From positions 1 to 57,220 of the forward strand of contig NZ_BIMA01000042.1 of assembly GCF_004000845.1 (NCBI RefSeq): a stretch of 57,220 bases of DNA. The letters run 5' to 3'. This DNA comes from Paenibacillus koleovorans NBRC 103111. Lineage in GTDB: Bacteria > Bacillota > Bacilli > Paenibacillales > NBRC-103111. Shown here piece after piece: positions 17,171-26,580 of the stretch. The notes under the pieces were generated by a model. The model ran no database searches and was not told the origin of the DNA. It worked only from the letters and a program-made list of their open reading frames with translations. Both the position numbers and the translations under genes were made by a program. Position 1 is the first letter of the stretch. Every line of letters starts with the position of its first letter.

Positions 17171-19555
17171 TCAATACGCCCGGATCGGCGTATCCTGCAG
17201 CGCGGCGCGCTTCTCCAGGTAGCGGAAGAACGCAGTGGCCGCTTGCGCGCGGGTCACTTGCGTCGCCGGGTCGAATACGCCGTTCGCCGCGCTCATTATG
17301 CCGAGGCTCGTGATGATCGCCACGTGCCCCTTCAGCGTGATGGCGTCGGCATCGGCCGTGCTCAGATTGAACAGGCCCGGCGTAGCCGCTAGCTTGCTGT
17401 AGCCGAGCGCGCGGACGAGCAGCTCCGCCATTTCTTCGCGGGACATGCTGCTCTCCGGGTTGAATGTCGCCTGCTTGCTCGGGTCGATCAAATTCTGATC
17501 GACTGCGGACTCGACGTAAGCGAAGTACTCGGAGCCGTTCGCGACGTCGGAGAATGTGGCTTTGCGGTTGGCGGCGTAGGTGGCGTTGTAGTAGCCGCCG
17601 TTCATGGCGATGATGAGCATCTTGATCAGCTCGCCGCGTTTGATCGCCTGGTCGGGATTCACCAGGCCGTCCTTGGCGTCGATCGCTTTGTAGTCGACCA
17701 TCAGCTGCAGCTCGCGCTTCGCCCAATGCGACTCCAGATCGGTGACGACGGTTTGGCCGAGCGTGGTCGGTTCCCCGGTATCCCGCGTCTTCCACTCGCC
17801 GGTAACGGCATCCAGGAACACGTAGTCGCTCGGGTTTTTCGACACCGGCATATAGACCACTTGGGCTTTCTGCGGCGTCGAAGTCGAAGCGTCGGGACCC
17901 GGGTAAGGCAACGTTTTCCCGTATACCCCATACCCGCTATCGCCGCCTATCACCATGTAACGTTTTTCCAGCGTGTAAGGGGACAGCAGCAGCTCCTCCG
18001 CCTTCTCTGCATCGATCGCCTTGCCGGCGTCGTTCGGATATACGAGGTCGGACAGGTTGCTCCAGTAGCTCTCCACTTCGCCGGTGTACAGGTTGACGCC
18101 GACGTAGAGGGACTCGCTCTCGGCCTCGATGCCGTTCACTAGCCGCTTGAAGTTGAATGAAATCGAGCGCATCCGCTGCAAATCCGCAAGCGGGATGGCC
18201 GCCAGGTTGGCATCGTCCAGGAACAGCTCGCTGGAGAAATGCGGCATCACCTTCTTCACGAAGTCAACCGCGACGCCTTTAGCCTTTTCCGTCGACTCAA
18301 GCGCCAGCTTCTCTTCTTCCGAAGAGCCGGCTTTGTCATAGCTGTAAGGTTTGTAGCGGTTGTAGCTCAGGATTTCTCCGGTCTGGCTATTCACTGAAGC
18401 GCTGATGTAGATCGAATCGCCGGTCTTCGCATCCGGCTTCGTCTGCCACGACAAACCCCAGCTCGATACGCTGGTGCCCTGCTTCGTGTCGACGTTCTCG
18501 TTGAACGATGCGTTCTGCAGGACGGCGCCTTCCGGCGGCGGCAGCAGCGCGTTCACTTTGGCGATCGCCTGTTCTTGCGTCAAATTCTGGCCTCCGGCCG
18601 GTTTGACGGCAAGCGGCTTCTCCGTCAGCGGCTGAGGTGCCGGAAGCTCGCCGAGCGGCTGGCCCTTCGAATCAAGCAGGCTGCCCGTGACGGCATCCAT
18701 CATGTATAGCGGTGTGGAATAGCTGAGCACCGGCACCGGCTTGCGGTTGCCCTTGCTCGGATGAATGACGATGTAGTTCAGCTCGGCCTTGATGGCGGCG
18801 CGATACTTCTCCAGCGCGTCTTCCGGAGAAAGCAGCCTGGAGGCGTCTCCGAATTCCACTTGGTCGTTCATGCGATACTGGTAGTCCACCCACTTGCCGT
18901 CCCCGTCGAAGGAGAATTGAATGTAGTTCTGAGGGAACGGGACGCCGTTCACCGCGTGGTCGTAGCGGATGGTGTAACGGACTTGCCCGCTGAGCGGCGG
19001 CTTGAACGACTTCTCGAACTCGGTATTGTAAAGAAGCGAGTCGATTTCGCCCGCGTGCATCTTCTGAAGCAGCTCCTGCGCCAGCGTCTTCGCCCCGGCG
19101 AAGTCGACCTTCGGCGGGTAGGACGGAACCTGATCCGGGTCGTTCACATAGCTCGAGTACTGGATCAACTGGCCGTTGTCGGCATTGATCGTCACGTTCA
19201 GGCTGCCGAGGTAGCGGTTCTGATCGCGCTTCTCGAAGCTGAGGCCCCAGGCTCCGCCCGAGCCGCTCATAGAGCTGCTGAAGCTGATGTTCTGCAGTAC
19301 ATAATCGCTTGGGATCGAGACGGCTTGTTTGGCGGCTTCGACAGCCGCATCCTTGCTGATCTTGGCGTTCACGGCGGTGCTGGCTCCGCTGCTGCCGCTG
19401 CCGGATGATCCTCCGGCTCCGATGGGCAGGCTGCTGCTGATCGGTTTAGCCGGCGCCATGCCGGATACCGCCTCATCGGCGAATGCGGAAGGAGCTAAGG
19501 ACAACAGAAGAGCGGTCGACAAAGCGAGGGCGGCTGTCTTTTTAGCGAAGGGCAT
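17171..19555 (-). CDS. S-layer-homology protein with YcdB/YcdC domains
   Basis: A 794-residue surface protein. ATG 19555 follows AGGAGG at seven bases, so it is preferred over the longer reading. A signal peptide (AKKTAALALSTALLLSLAPSAFA) leads into two YcdB/YcdC-type regions (DUF4901 group; about 60-310 and 320-580) marked by alternating GLSFEKRDQNRYLGSLNV and TGEILSYNRYKPY strand patterns. Three S-layer homology domains close the protein (about 595-785; LESHWAKRELQLMVDYKAI, FSDVANGSEYFAYVESAV, VFDPATQVTRAQAATAFF), which should bind secondary cell-wall polymer and hold the protein on the surface. The YcdB domain has no proven activity. The gene is monocistronic, facing the beta-propeller gene across shared terminators. 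Confidence 0.88.
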   Translation of the reverse strand: MPFAKKTAALALSTALLLSLAPSAFADEAVSGMAPAKPISSSLPIGAGGSSGSGSSGASTAVNAKISKDAAVEAAKQAVSIPSDYVLQNISFSSSMSGSGGAWGLSFEKRDQNRYLGSLNVTINADNGQLIQYSSYVNDPDQVPSYPPKVDFAGAKTLAQELLQKMHAGEIDSLLYNTEFEKSFKPPLSGQVRYTIRYDHAVNGVPFPQNYIQFSFDGDGKWVDYQYRMNDQVEFGDASRLLSPEDALEKYRAAIKAELNYIVIHPSKGNRKPVPVLSYSTPLYMMDAVTGSLLDSKGQPLGELPAPQPLTEKPLAVKPAGGQNLTQEQAIAKVNALLPPPEGAVLQNASFNENVDTKQGTSVSSWGLSWQTKPDAKTGDSIYISASVNSQTGEILSYNRYKPYSYDKAGSSEEEKLALESTEKAKGVAVDFVKKVMPHFSSELFLDDANLAAIPLADLQRMRSISFNFKRLVNGIEAESESLYVGVNLYTGEVESYWSNLSDLVYPNDAGKAIDAEKAEELLLSPYTLEKRYMVIGGDSGYGVYGKTLPYPGPDASTSTPQKAQVVYMPVSKNPSDYVFLDAVTGEWKTRDTGEPTTLGQTVVTDLESHWAKRELQLMVDYKAIDAKDGLVNPDQAIKRGELIKMLIIAMNGGYYNATYAANRKATFSDVANGSEYFAYVESAVDQNLIDPSKQATFNPESSMSREEMAELLVRALGYSKLAATPGLFNLSTADADAITLKGHVAIITSLGIMSAANGVFDPATQVTRAQAATAFFRYLEKRAALQDTPIRAY

Positions 19556-19834
19556 GTACAATCCTCCTAATATTGGATGGGTAATGTTTTCCAATGATTC
19601 TGACGCAGGAGAGGGGCCGGATGTTGCTCCGTTTTGTGAATTTTTTTGGCCGAGCCCACGCGGATATGTCGCTTTTGCGAATTTGTCATTGCTTTATGGA
19701 AAATCGGAAAATTGGGGAGAATCCTTCAAATGCCGCTATTGTTCCCGGAATGTAAGCGCTACTAAAATAGGGCTAAGGCAATAGGGGGGCCTGTCCCGGC
19801 AAGGACGGACCGTCCGCCTAATTCCTGGAAGGGG

Positions 19835-19945
19835 GTACGCCGCCTCAACCTCATCCTCAAGCAGCTCTTGTCGAACCTGTTTGATCACCAAGATACGATG
19901 GGCAAAATCCGTGCCGACGGATCGGTTTCGCGAGATGACAGCTAG
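19835..19945 (+). pseudogene. Possible C-terminal gene fragment
   Basis: The frame ending at TAG 19943-19945 reads VRRLNLILKQLLSNLFDHQ, then DTMGKIRADGSVSRDDS-stop, with normal protein character and no start or ribosome site. It lies in the 435-base gap between the SLH and lyase genes, after a GC-rich hairpin-like stretch at about 19785-19817. Probably a decayed gene end; family not recognised. Confidence 0.35.
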
Positions 19946-19990
19946 GTTCAGTCACCAACTTGAAATCCAACTTATTGGAGGAGTGAAATT

Positions 19991-21973
19991 GTGAAAAAGA
20001 AACGTTTATCACTTGTAGGCATGCTGACCTTGTCCTTGCTGCTGGGCCTCATCGGGGCCGTGCCTTCCGCGTCGGCGGCTACTTACTTCACGGGCGACTT
20101 CGAATCGGGTACGATGAGCGGTTGGATTACACGTCAAGTGCAGTATAAGAGCGGTACGTGTACTCCTAGCCCTTGCGCAGGGCCGAGCCACTGGGGCAAC
20201 GTCGTCCCTTCGGCGACGTATCCGAATGCGCCGGTGCGCGCAGGCAACAAATCGATGCGGTTCGAGCTGTACAAGAACGATCCGGTGAATATCGTTGGCA
20301 GCAAGCGGACCGAGCTCGTGTACGAGCCGCTCGATCCAATCGGCTCCGAACGCTGGTACGCGTTCAGCATCTTCATCCCGACGACCGGCGATGACGGCGG
20401 TTCTTGCTCCGATACGGGCGAGAACTACTGCCCGGATACGTCGCGTGAAATTCTCGCCCAATGGCATCATGAAGGCGGCGGTTCTCCTCCGCTCGCGCTC
20501 GTGACAGAGGGCAATACGTGGAAAGTCGACGTCCGCAACGACAGCACCGCGACGAACGGCTACCAGCAGTCCGTGGGGACGATCGAGAAGGGCGTCTGGA
20601 CCGACTGGATTTTCCATGTCAAATGGCGCGATACGAACACCAACGCGCTGCTGGAAGTGTATAAGCGCATTCCGACCCAAAGCTCCAATTATTCCCTGGA
20701 GATGACATACACACAGGCGAACAACTATTCAGGCGAAACGGCCCAATTCAAGATGGGCATCTACAAATGGGTATGGGCAGCCTCTCCGAGCCCGTCGGTC
20801 GTCAACCACCGCGTCGTGTACCATGACGAAGTGCGGTTCAGCAACACGACAGGCGCTACGATCACATCGATCCAAAGCGAGATTGCACCGCCTTCTTCCG
20901 TCGTTTCCTCCAATGCCACACTGCCATACGCGGAAACGTTCGAAGACAACACGGCGACCGATTGGGCGCCGATCGAAGGCGGGTGGAGCGTCATCACCGA
21001 TGGCGCGGTTAAAGCGTACAACGCTCCGTCCACTAGCGCGATGGCGCGCTCCATCGTGGGGAACAACACTTGGACGAATTACAATGCCGAAGCTCGTGTG
21101 AAAATCAATGCCTGGGCTGCTTCGGGCGACCGCTCCGTCGGGTTGCTTGCCCGTTACTCCAATCCTAGCAATTATTACATTCTCAACTACAACGCTACCG
21201 CCGGCGAATACCGGATCACGAAGCAAGTAAACGGCACGTTCACCCGCTTGGCGACGAAAACCGGCGTCTCGCTGGCGACAGGCTCCTATCACACGATGAA
21301 GGCTGAAGTTAGCGGTTCGACGATCAATCTGTATGTGAACGGCACGCTGCAGCTGACCGCCACCGACAGCAGCCTGACATCCGGCGCGGCCGGCCTGATC
21401 CAGACAAACGGCGATGTCCGCTATGATACGTTCAACGCGAAGCAGCTGCTGCTGACCGAGCAGTTCGAGGACAGTACGGCCAACGGGTGGACCGTCATCG
21501 ACGGCAACTGGACGTTCGTCACGGACGGTACGGTGACTTACCGGACACCGAGCACCGATGCGATGTCCCGTGCTGTAGGCGGCACAGGCACTTGGGGCAA
21601 CTACTCCGCGGAGTCCAAGGTGAAGATCAACGCCTGGAACGCCACCGGCGACCGGTCGGTCGGGCTATTGGCCCGCTATCAGGACAACAGCAACTACTAC
21701 ATCCTGAACTACAACGCAACGGCGGGCGAGCTCCGCATCACGAAGCAAGTAGCGGGCGTGTTCACGCGTCTCGCGACGAAGACCGGCGTATCGCTCTCGA
21801 CCGGAACCTGGCACACGTTCAAGGCGGAGCTGAACGGCTCGACGCTCAAGCTGTATGTCAACGGCACATTGGAGCTGACGGCGACGGACAGTGCGCTGTC
21901 GACCGGTAAGCCTGGCTTGCTGCAAACCTATGGCGACATCCGTTTCGATGACTTCAACGTGACGACGCCATAA
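19991..21973 (+). CDS. Secreted polysaccharide lyase (PF14099-like) with two C-terminal modules
   Basis: A 660-residue exported enzyme starting at GTG 19991 behind GGAGGAG. Signal peptide: LVGMLTLSLLLGLIGAVPSASA. Residues 30-290 match the jelly-roll polysaccharide lyase family related to PL20 glucuronan lyase (SKRTELVYE, ERWYAFSIFIPTT, REILAQWHHEGGG, GVWTDWIFHVKW, VYHDEVRFS); such enzymes cut uronic acid polymers by beta-elimination. Two modules of about 165 residues follow (about 312-480 and 488-660), each with SVGLLARY, YYILNYNATAGE and a VNGTL-LTATDS strand, resembling concanavalin-like binding domains. Very similar modules end the next gene, 14 bases downstream, suggesting a shared substrate and an operon. 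Exact substrate not determined. Confidence 0.78.
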   Translation: MKKKRLSLVGMLTLSLLLGLIGAVPSASAATYFTGDFESGTMSGWITRQVQYKSGTCTPSPCAGPSHWGNVVPSATYPNAPVRAGNKSMRFELYKNDPVNIVGSKRTELVYEPLDPIGSERWYAFSIFIPTTGDDGGSCSDTGENYCPDTSREILAQWHHEGGGSPPLALVTEGNTWKVDVRNDSTATNGYQQSVGTIEKGVWTDWIFHVKWRDTNTNALLEVYKRIPTQSSNYSLEMTYTQANNYSGETAQFKMGIYKWVWAASPSPSVVNHRVVYHDEVRFSNTTGATITSIQSEIAPPSSVVSSNATLPYAETFEDNTATDWAPIEGGWSVITDGAVKAYNAPSTSAMARSIVGNNTWTNYNAEARVKINAWAASGDRSVGLLARYSNPSNYYILNYNATAGEYRITKQVNGTFTRLATKTGVSLATGSYHTMKAEVSGSTINLYVNGTLQLTATDSSLTSGAAGLIQTNGDVRYDTFNAKQLLLTEQFEDSTANGWTVIDGNWTFVTDGTVTYRTPSTDAMSRAVGGTGTWGNYSAESKVKINAWNATGDRSVGLLARYQDNSNYYILNYNATAGELRITKQVAGVFTRLATKTGVSLSTGTWHTFKAELNGSTLKLYVNGTLELTATDSALSTGKPGLLQTYGDIRFDDFNVTTP

Positions 21974-21987
21974 GGAGGGTGACCGAA

Positions 21988-24027
21988 GTGACCATTCGTT
22001 CTTTCCTGCGAACCCGCAGAGCCCGGCTTCTCCTCATGACCGCGGGGTTCATACTGTTATTGGGTACGGCGATTCTCTGGTCGCGCAGCGACCCGGCAAC
22101 CGCCGTAACGACCTCGTTCCGCTTCGTCGTCATGGGCGATACCCGCGGCTCCACCTACGGAGTCAATGAAACGACGCTACGCTCCTTGATGACCAAGGTG
22201 AAGGGTCTGTCCGTCCAGCCGGCGTTCATCCTCTTCACAGGGGATCAGGTGTACGGCGGCTCCGATGTGCAGACGCAGCTGAATGACTGGAGCAATATCG
22301 TCGACGATTATTACCCGATGACGATGATATACCCGGCGCTGGGCAATCACGAGCACAACGAGACGGTGTTCTCGACGGTGTTCCCGCATTTGCCGAACGG
22401 GCAGCTAAGCGGCTATCAGCGGTCGGCTTATTATTTTGACTACGGCAACACCCGGATCATCACGCTGAACTCGAATCGCCGCGACGGCAGCGGCAATTAC
22501 GTAATCGATGCGACGCAGCGGGCTTGGCTGACGAACGTGCTGAACAACAACGGGATGACGCACAACATCATCCAGTTTCATGTGCCGGCTTACCCGGTCG
22601 GCGCGCACTATGGCAACTCGCTCGATTCGAACGCGGCTCAGCGTGATGCGCTCTGGGATATCGTGGACCAATACAACGTGACAGCCGTGTTGGTTGGCCA
22701 TGAGCACAATTACAACCGTCGCTTGATTGACAGCAGCTTTAACGGCAGCGGGCAGACGTTCACGAACGCGATCAACCAGCTGACGATCGGCGGCGGCGGC
22801 GCTCCGCTGAACTCGATCACGTCGGACACGCGCAACTTGACGGTCGGGCCGCTGGCCAGCTACCAGTATACGGTCGTCGACATCGCGGACGGTCTCGCCA
22901 CGTTCAAGACGTATGACATCAATAACAACCTGCTCGACAACTTCTCCGTCTCGCGGACGGTACCGGTGCCGGCGCCTCCGATCCCGTACAGCGAGAACTT
23001 CGAGAGCGGCGCTGCGGCGGATTGGACGATGATCGACGGCACATGGAGCGTCATCACCGACGGCACTAAGGTGCTGAGGGCGCCTTCGACGGACAGCATG
23101 GCCCGCGCTTATGTGGGCGATACGACGTGGAGGGACTACCGCACGGAAGCCAAGGTGAAGATCAATAGCTGGGCGGCCAGCGGGGATCGATCCGTAGGGT
23201 TGATTGCGCGCTACACGAATCCGACCAACTATTACATCCTGAACTACAACGCGACGGCGTCGGAGCTCCGCATTACGAAGCAGGTGAACGGCGTGTTCAC
23301 GCGGCTGGCGACGAAAACCGCCTTCACGCTGTCGACCGGCGCGTGGCACACGTTCAAGGCCGAGCTCGTCGGCTCGTCGCTCCAGCTCTACGTGAACGGC
23401 ACGCTTCAGCTGAGCGCGACCGACAGTGCGCTGACGGCCGGCGGTGCGGGCGTCATGCAGACGAACGGCGACGTTCGTTATGACGACGTGGCCGTGAGCC
23501 GGATTACGCTGCTCGACGAGAACTTCAACGACGGCGTAGCGAACGGCTGGTCGGTCGTGGATGGCAACTGGACGTATGTCACCGACGGCACCGTCACCTA
23601 CCGGACGCCGAACACCGATGCGATCTCGCGGGCGATCACCGGCACGGCTTGGGGCAACTACGCGCTCGAGTCCAAGGTGAAGATCAACTCGTGGGGCAGC
23701 GGCGACAAGTCCGTCGGCTTAATGGCTCGTTATCAGGATGCGACCAACTACTACATCCTGAACTACAACGCGACGGCGGGCGAGCTCCGCATCACGAAGC
23801 AAGTAGCCGGCGTGTTCACGCGGCTGGCGACGAAGACCGGCGTCACGCTCTCGACGGGGACGTGGCATACGCTGAAGGCGCAGTTGAACGGACCGACGAT
23901 CAACCTGTACGTGAACGGCAACCTCGAGCTGACCGCAACCGATAGCGCCTTCTCGAGCGGCAAGGGCGGCTTGATGCAGACGTACGGGGATATCCGATAT
24001 GACGATGTGCTCGTGACAACGCCATAA
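21988..24027 (+). CDS. Exported metallophosphoesterase with two binding modules
   Basis: A 679-residue protein. GTG 21988 is chosen over GTG 21979, which falls on the AAGGAGGG ribosome site. The N-terminal hydrophobic helix (LLLMTAGFILLLGTAILW) is a signal peptide or anchor. The calcineurin-like fold (about 40-310) has the full metal set: VVMGDTRG, LFTGDQVYGG, LGNHEHNE, IIQFHVPAY and LVGHEHNYNR, so a two-metal phosphoesterase is expected. Two modules of about 165 residues (332-500 and 508-679) copy those of the lyase upstream; long stretches are almost identical at DNA level. It lies 14 bases after that lyase and 68 before the first small membrane protein. Substrate unknown; an extracellular phosphorylated polymer would fit. 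Confidence 0.87.
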   Translation: MTIRSFLRTRRARLLLMTAGFILLLGTAILWSRSDPATAVTTSFRFVVMGDTRGSTYGVNETTLRSLMTKVKGLSVQPAFILFTGDQVYGGSDVQTQLNDWSNIVDDYYPMTMIYPALGNHEHNETVFSTVFPHLPNGQLSGYQRSAYYFDYGNTRIITLNSNRRDGSGNYVIDATQRAWLTNVLNNNGMTHNIIQFHVPAYPVGAHYGNSLDSNAAQRDALWDIVDQYNVTAVLVGHEHNYNRRLIDSSFNGSGQTFTNAINQLTIGGGGAPLNSITSDTRNLTVGPLASYQYTVVDIADGLATFKTYDINNNLLDNFSVSRTVPVPAPPIPYSENFESGAAADWTMIDGTWSVITDGTKVLRAPSTDSMARAYVGDTTWRDYRTEAKVKINSWAASGDRSVGLIARYTNPTNYYILNYNATASELRITKQVNGVFTRLATKTAFTLSTGAWHTFKAELVGSSLQLYVNGTLQLSATDSALTAGGAGVMQTNGDVRYDDVAVSRITLLDENFNDGVANGWSVVDGNWTYVTDGTVTYRTPNTDAISRAITGTAWGNYALESKVKINSWGSGDKSVGLMARYQDATNYYILNYNATAGELRITKQVAGVFTRLATKTGVTLSTGTWHTLKAQLNGPTINLYVNGNLELTATDSAFSSGKGGLMQTYGDIRYDDVLVTTP

Positions 24028-24095
24028 GATGGGGCAGGCCTGGCGAAGGCCATGCAATAGGACAGACAGAGACCAGGGAAGGGGATTCTCTCTTC

Positions 24096-24659
24096 ATGAA
24101 GCCTGTATTCGGTACACGTGATATGGCGGTTACGCAAGGAATTGCGGCCGCCTTCTTTTTTATGCTAATCCCCTTGTTCAACCTCTTCAGCATCAGCAAT
24201 CACAAGCTTGACAGCATCCTGCACGGCATGGGAGCGACGCTGACGGTGCTCGTATCCTGCTACGTCCTCCACGGGCTGTATCCGTTTCTGCGGGGCAAGG
24301 AAGGGTCGGCGAAAAGACTTGAGCGATCGCTCTGGATCACGAATGCGCTGGTGCTGGCGACGATCGTGTTCGGCAATTGGATCTATATGGGCTACCGGGC
24401 CCCGGACAGCGTGCAGCAATGGTTTATGTACAACGCGCCGGTCAATCATCTCGTGATGATGGAGTTCAAGGAATTCGTTGCGCTGTTCCCGCTGCCGCTT
24501 GGGCTCGGAGCCAGCTACGTGCTGTGGCGGTTTCGCGGACGGTTCGGCGAGCTTCAGGACGTGTCCTCAGTGGTCGCGCTGCTCGTGACGCTGATGTGGA
24601 TTTTTCTGCTGATCGGGTTCGTGTTCGGGATTGGGATTACGAAGCTGAGAATCGTATAG
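24096..24659 (+). CDS. Membrane protein of unknown function (four to five helices)
   Basis: A 187-residue protein beginning at ATG 24096 behind GGGAAGGGG. Hydrophobic segments at about 14-32, 44-64, 84-102, 125-145 and 158-180 make it an integral membrane protein. Charged loops include RGKEGSAKRLER after the second helix. No family recognised and no catalytic motif. It is the third gene of a compact same-strand set after the lyase and phosphoesterase, and a second small membrane protein follows within 20 bases, so these two may form a complex that anchors or exports the neighbouring secreted proteins. That role is inference from position only. Confidence 0.75.
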   Translation: MKPVFGTRDMAVTQGIAAAFFFMLIPLFNLFSISNHKLDSILHGMGATLTVLVSCYVLHGLYPFLRGKEGSAKRLERSLWITNALVLATIVFGNWIYMGYRAPDSVQQWFMYNAPVNHLVMMEFKEFVALFPLPLGLGASYVLWRFRGRFGELQDVSSVVALLVTLMWIFLLIGFVFGIGITKLRIV

Positions 24660-24677
24660 AGAGGGGGCAGGCCCGTT

Positions 24678-25046
24678 ATGCGTGCGACTCCGAAAAGCGG
24701 GGAGCTGGCCGCGGCGCTGCTGGCGATGTGGCTCGGGATGGCGGCTCTCTTGGCCAGCCATCTGTGGAGCATGGCGATGCCGAGCAAGGCGAATCTGTTC
24801 CTGCTCAAGCTGGCGGTCTGGATTCCCGGCTGGCAAAAAATCGGCCCGTTCGCGGGCAAAGAAACGATCGGGCTCATCGTCTGGCTCGGGAGCTGGGTGC
24901 TGCTGTTCCTGCTGCTGCATCGGCGGAGCGTGCCCCTGAAGCCCGCGCTGTATGCCTTCTTGGCCGGCGTGCTGCTCGTGACATTGCTGTTCTGGCCTCC
25001 GGTGATTCATGCCTGGTTCGGCTGGAATCCAACTACGGCGTCGTAA
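24678..25046 (+). CDS. Small membrane protein of unknown function
   Basis: A 122-residue protein starting at ATG 24678 with GAGGGGG about ten bases before. Three or four hydrophobic segments (about 10-30, 38-50, 62-82, 90-110) separated by short loops such as QKIGPFAGKETIG. It ends 24 bases before the next gene's GTG start. No family recognised. Conserved gene order with the flanking membrane protein and phosphoesterase-like genes would support a joint function; the window alone cannot show it. Confidence 0.72.
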   Translation: MRATPKSGELAAALLAMWLGMAALLASHLWSMAMPSKANLFLLKLAVWIPGWQKIGPFAGKETIGLIVWLGSWVLLFLLLHRRSVPLKPALYAFLAGVLLVTLLFWPPVIHAWFGWNPTTAS

Positions 25047-25070
25047 GAGAGATAGGAGGAGAGATACGGC

Positions 25071-26564
25071 GTGTCGCATTTGAAAAAATTCAAGCTGCTG
25101 TACATCGTCACGGCCTGGGTTTTGCTGCTCGGCGGATCGGTGCTGCTGACGCATTTTCCTTATGAGGGCATGCTGCAGGCGGATTTGGCGCCGCCTTCGT
25201 TCCAGGCGGCTTCCTTCAGCGCAGGGACGCCGGATGACGAGGTGCGGGAGTGGATCGAAGACAGACCCGATATGCCGTTGTTCGTCGGAGATGGCGGGGC
25301 TTACGCTGGCGCAGCGGCTTCAGCGTCGATGTCGACGGGAGGGAAGGCGCCGCTGCCGTCGCATCGTTACATGCCGGTGTTCGGGGACGGCGTCACCGCC
25401 GAGCAATTCGAACGGCTGTACAGTTATGTGCCGGCGGAAGAATTGCCGGGCTACGGCCGCACCGTGTACAGCTCGACGATCGGTAGTGCCAGGCTGCTGT
25501 TCCTGAACGGGCAGCGGCTGAACGGCGGAGGCGCAGCCGGTGCGCGCGAGCAGCTCGATTGGGTGCTGCGCGAAGCGGCGGCGGGAGGCCGCGGGCCGAA
25601 GCTCGTCTGGATCGGCGAGGAGCCTGGCGCGGCTGGGGGCGGAGCGGGCTCCGGACCGGGGTCCGGAGCCGTGGCCGTGGACTTCTGGAAAGCGATGGAG
25701 CAGGCGAAAATCAATGCCGTGTTCGTCGCTGCACAGGGGCGGCTGTATGTGCCGACGGATACCGTGGTGACGGAGCCCTCGGTGATGAGCCGGGCCACGA
25801 CGTCAGGCGGAGCCGCGGGCTGGAGCGTGTGGGAGGCGGGACGGCAGTTCGCGGAGCCGCATCTGCTGATCGTGTCCGGCGTCGCGAGCAAGCTGAAGGT
25901 CGTGGCGGAGAATCGCGGCGGCGAGGCGCTCGACCAGCTTGTGCTGGATGCGACGAACCGGCTGTATGCCGACGCCGGGCAAGAGCGCACGCTCGTCGCG
26001 GTGCAGTCGCTCTGGCGGTACCACGCGGCAGGCGCCGACGTGAAAGCGGTCATCCCGGAAGGGATGGACCTGACCGGCGAGCAACCGATCGAGAAGCGGT
26101 TTCAACTGCCGGACGACGACTGGCGGAGCGCCAAGTTCAACGACTCCGGCTGGGACATTGGCCGCGGACCGCTGGGGTACAGCTGGGTGCCAGTCCATGA
26201 GCGGATGCTGCGGACGAAGCTTACGCCTTCGGCGAAGTCGCCGGCGCACTATTTCCGCAAGACGTTCACGGTGGACGAGGATCCTTCGACGCTCAAGGAG
26301 CTGCTGCTGCACATCACGTACGAGGACGGCTATGTCGCTTACATCAACGGGACGGAGGTGGCGCGCGACTCCATCAAGGGCGGATTGATCGACTACCGGT
26401 CCCTGGCGTACGCGAGCGAAGGGAATATTTACGCGACGTTCAATTTGACGGGGCATCTCGACAAGCTGGTGCGCGGGACGAACACGATCGCGGTCGAGGT
26501 GCATCGCTCCCATCCGAAGGCGCATAACCTGATGTTCGACCTCAGTCTCACTTATGTGAAATAA
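25071..26564 (+). CDS. Membrane-anchored, probably degenerate phosphoesterase with binding domain
   Basis: A 497-residue protein from GTG 25071 behind ATAGGAGGAGAG. A hydrophobic N-terminal helix (LLYIVTAWVLLLGGSVLL) anchors it. Residues about 60-260 follow the order of a calcineurin-like phosphoesterase: YSSTIGSARLLFLNGQRL aligns with the core strand of the neighbour's YYFDYGNTRIITLNSNRR, a PKLVWIGEEPG segment falls where the NxxxFHxP His strand should be, and FWKAMEQAKINAVFVAAQG stands where the GHxHxY loop should be. The metal ligands are absent, so it is probably inactive. Residues about 340-497 form a galactose-binding-like domain (WRSAKFNDSGWDIGRGPLGY, AYINGTEVAR, NTIAVEVHRSH). It likely binds rather than cleaves. 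Confidence 0.6.
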   Translation: MSHLKKFKLLYIVTAWVLLLGGSVLLTHFPYEGMLQADLAPPSFQAASFSAGTPDDEVREWIEDRPDMPLFVGDGGAYAGAAASASMSTGGKAPLPSHRYMPVFGDGVTAEQFERLYSYVPAEELPGYGRTVYSSTIGSARLLFLNGQRLNGGGAAGAREQLDWVLREAAAGGRGPKLVWIGEEPGAAGGGAGSGPGSGAVAVDFWKAMEQAKINAVFVAAQGRLYVPTDTVVTEPSVMSRATTSGGAAGWSVWEAGRQFAEPHLLIVSGVASKLKVVAENRGGEALDQLVLDATNRLYADAGQERTLVAVQSLWRYHAAGADVKAVIPEGMDLTGEQPIEKRFQLPDDDWRSAKFNDSGWDIGRGPLGYSWVPVHERMLRTKLTPSAKSPAHYFRKTFTVDEDPSTLKELLLHITYEDGYVAYINGTEVARDSIKGGLIDYRSLAYASEGNIYATFNLTGHLDKLVRGTNTIAVEVHRSHPKAHNLMFDLSLTYVK

Positions 26565-26580
26565 GGGCGTGGAGGGCCGT

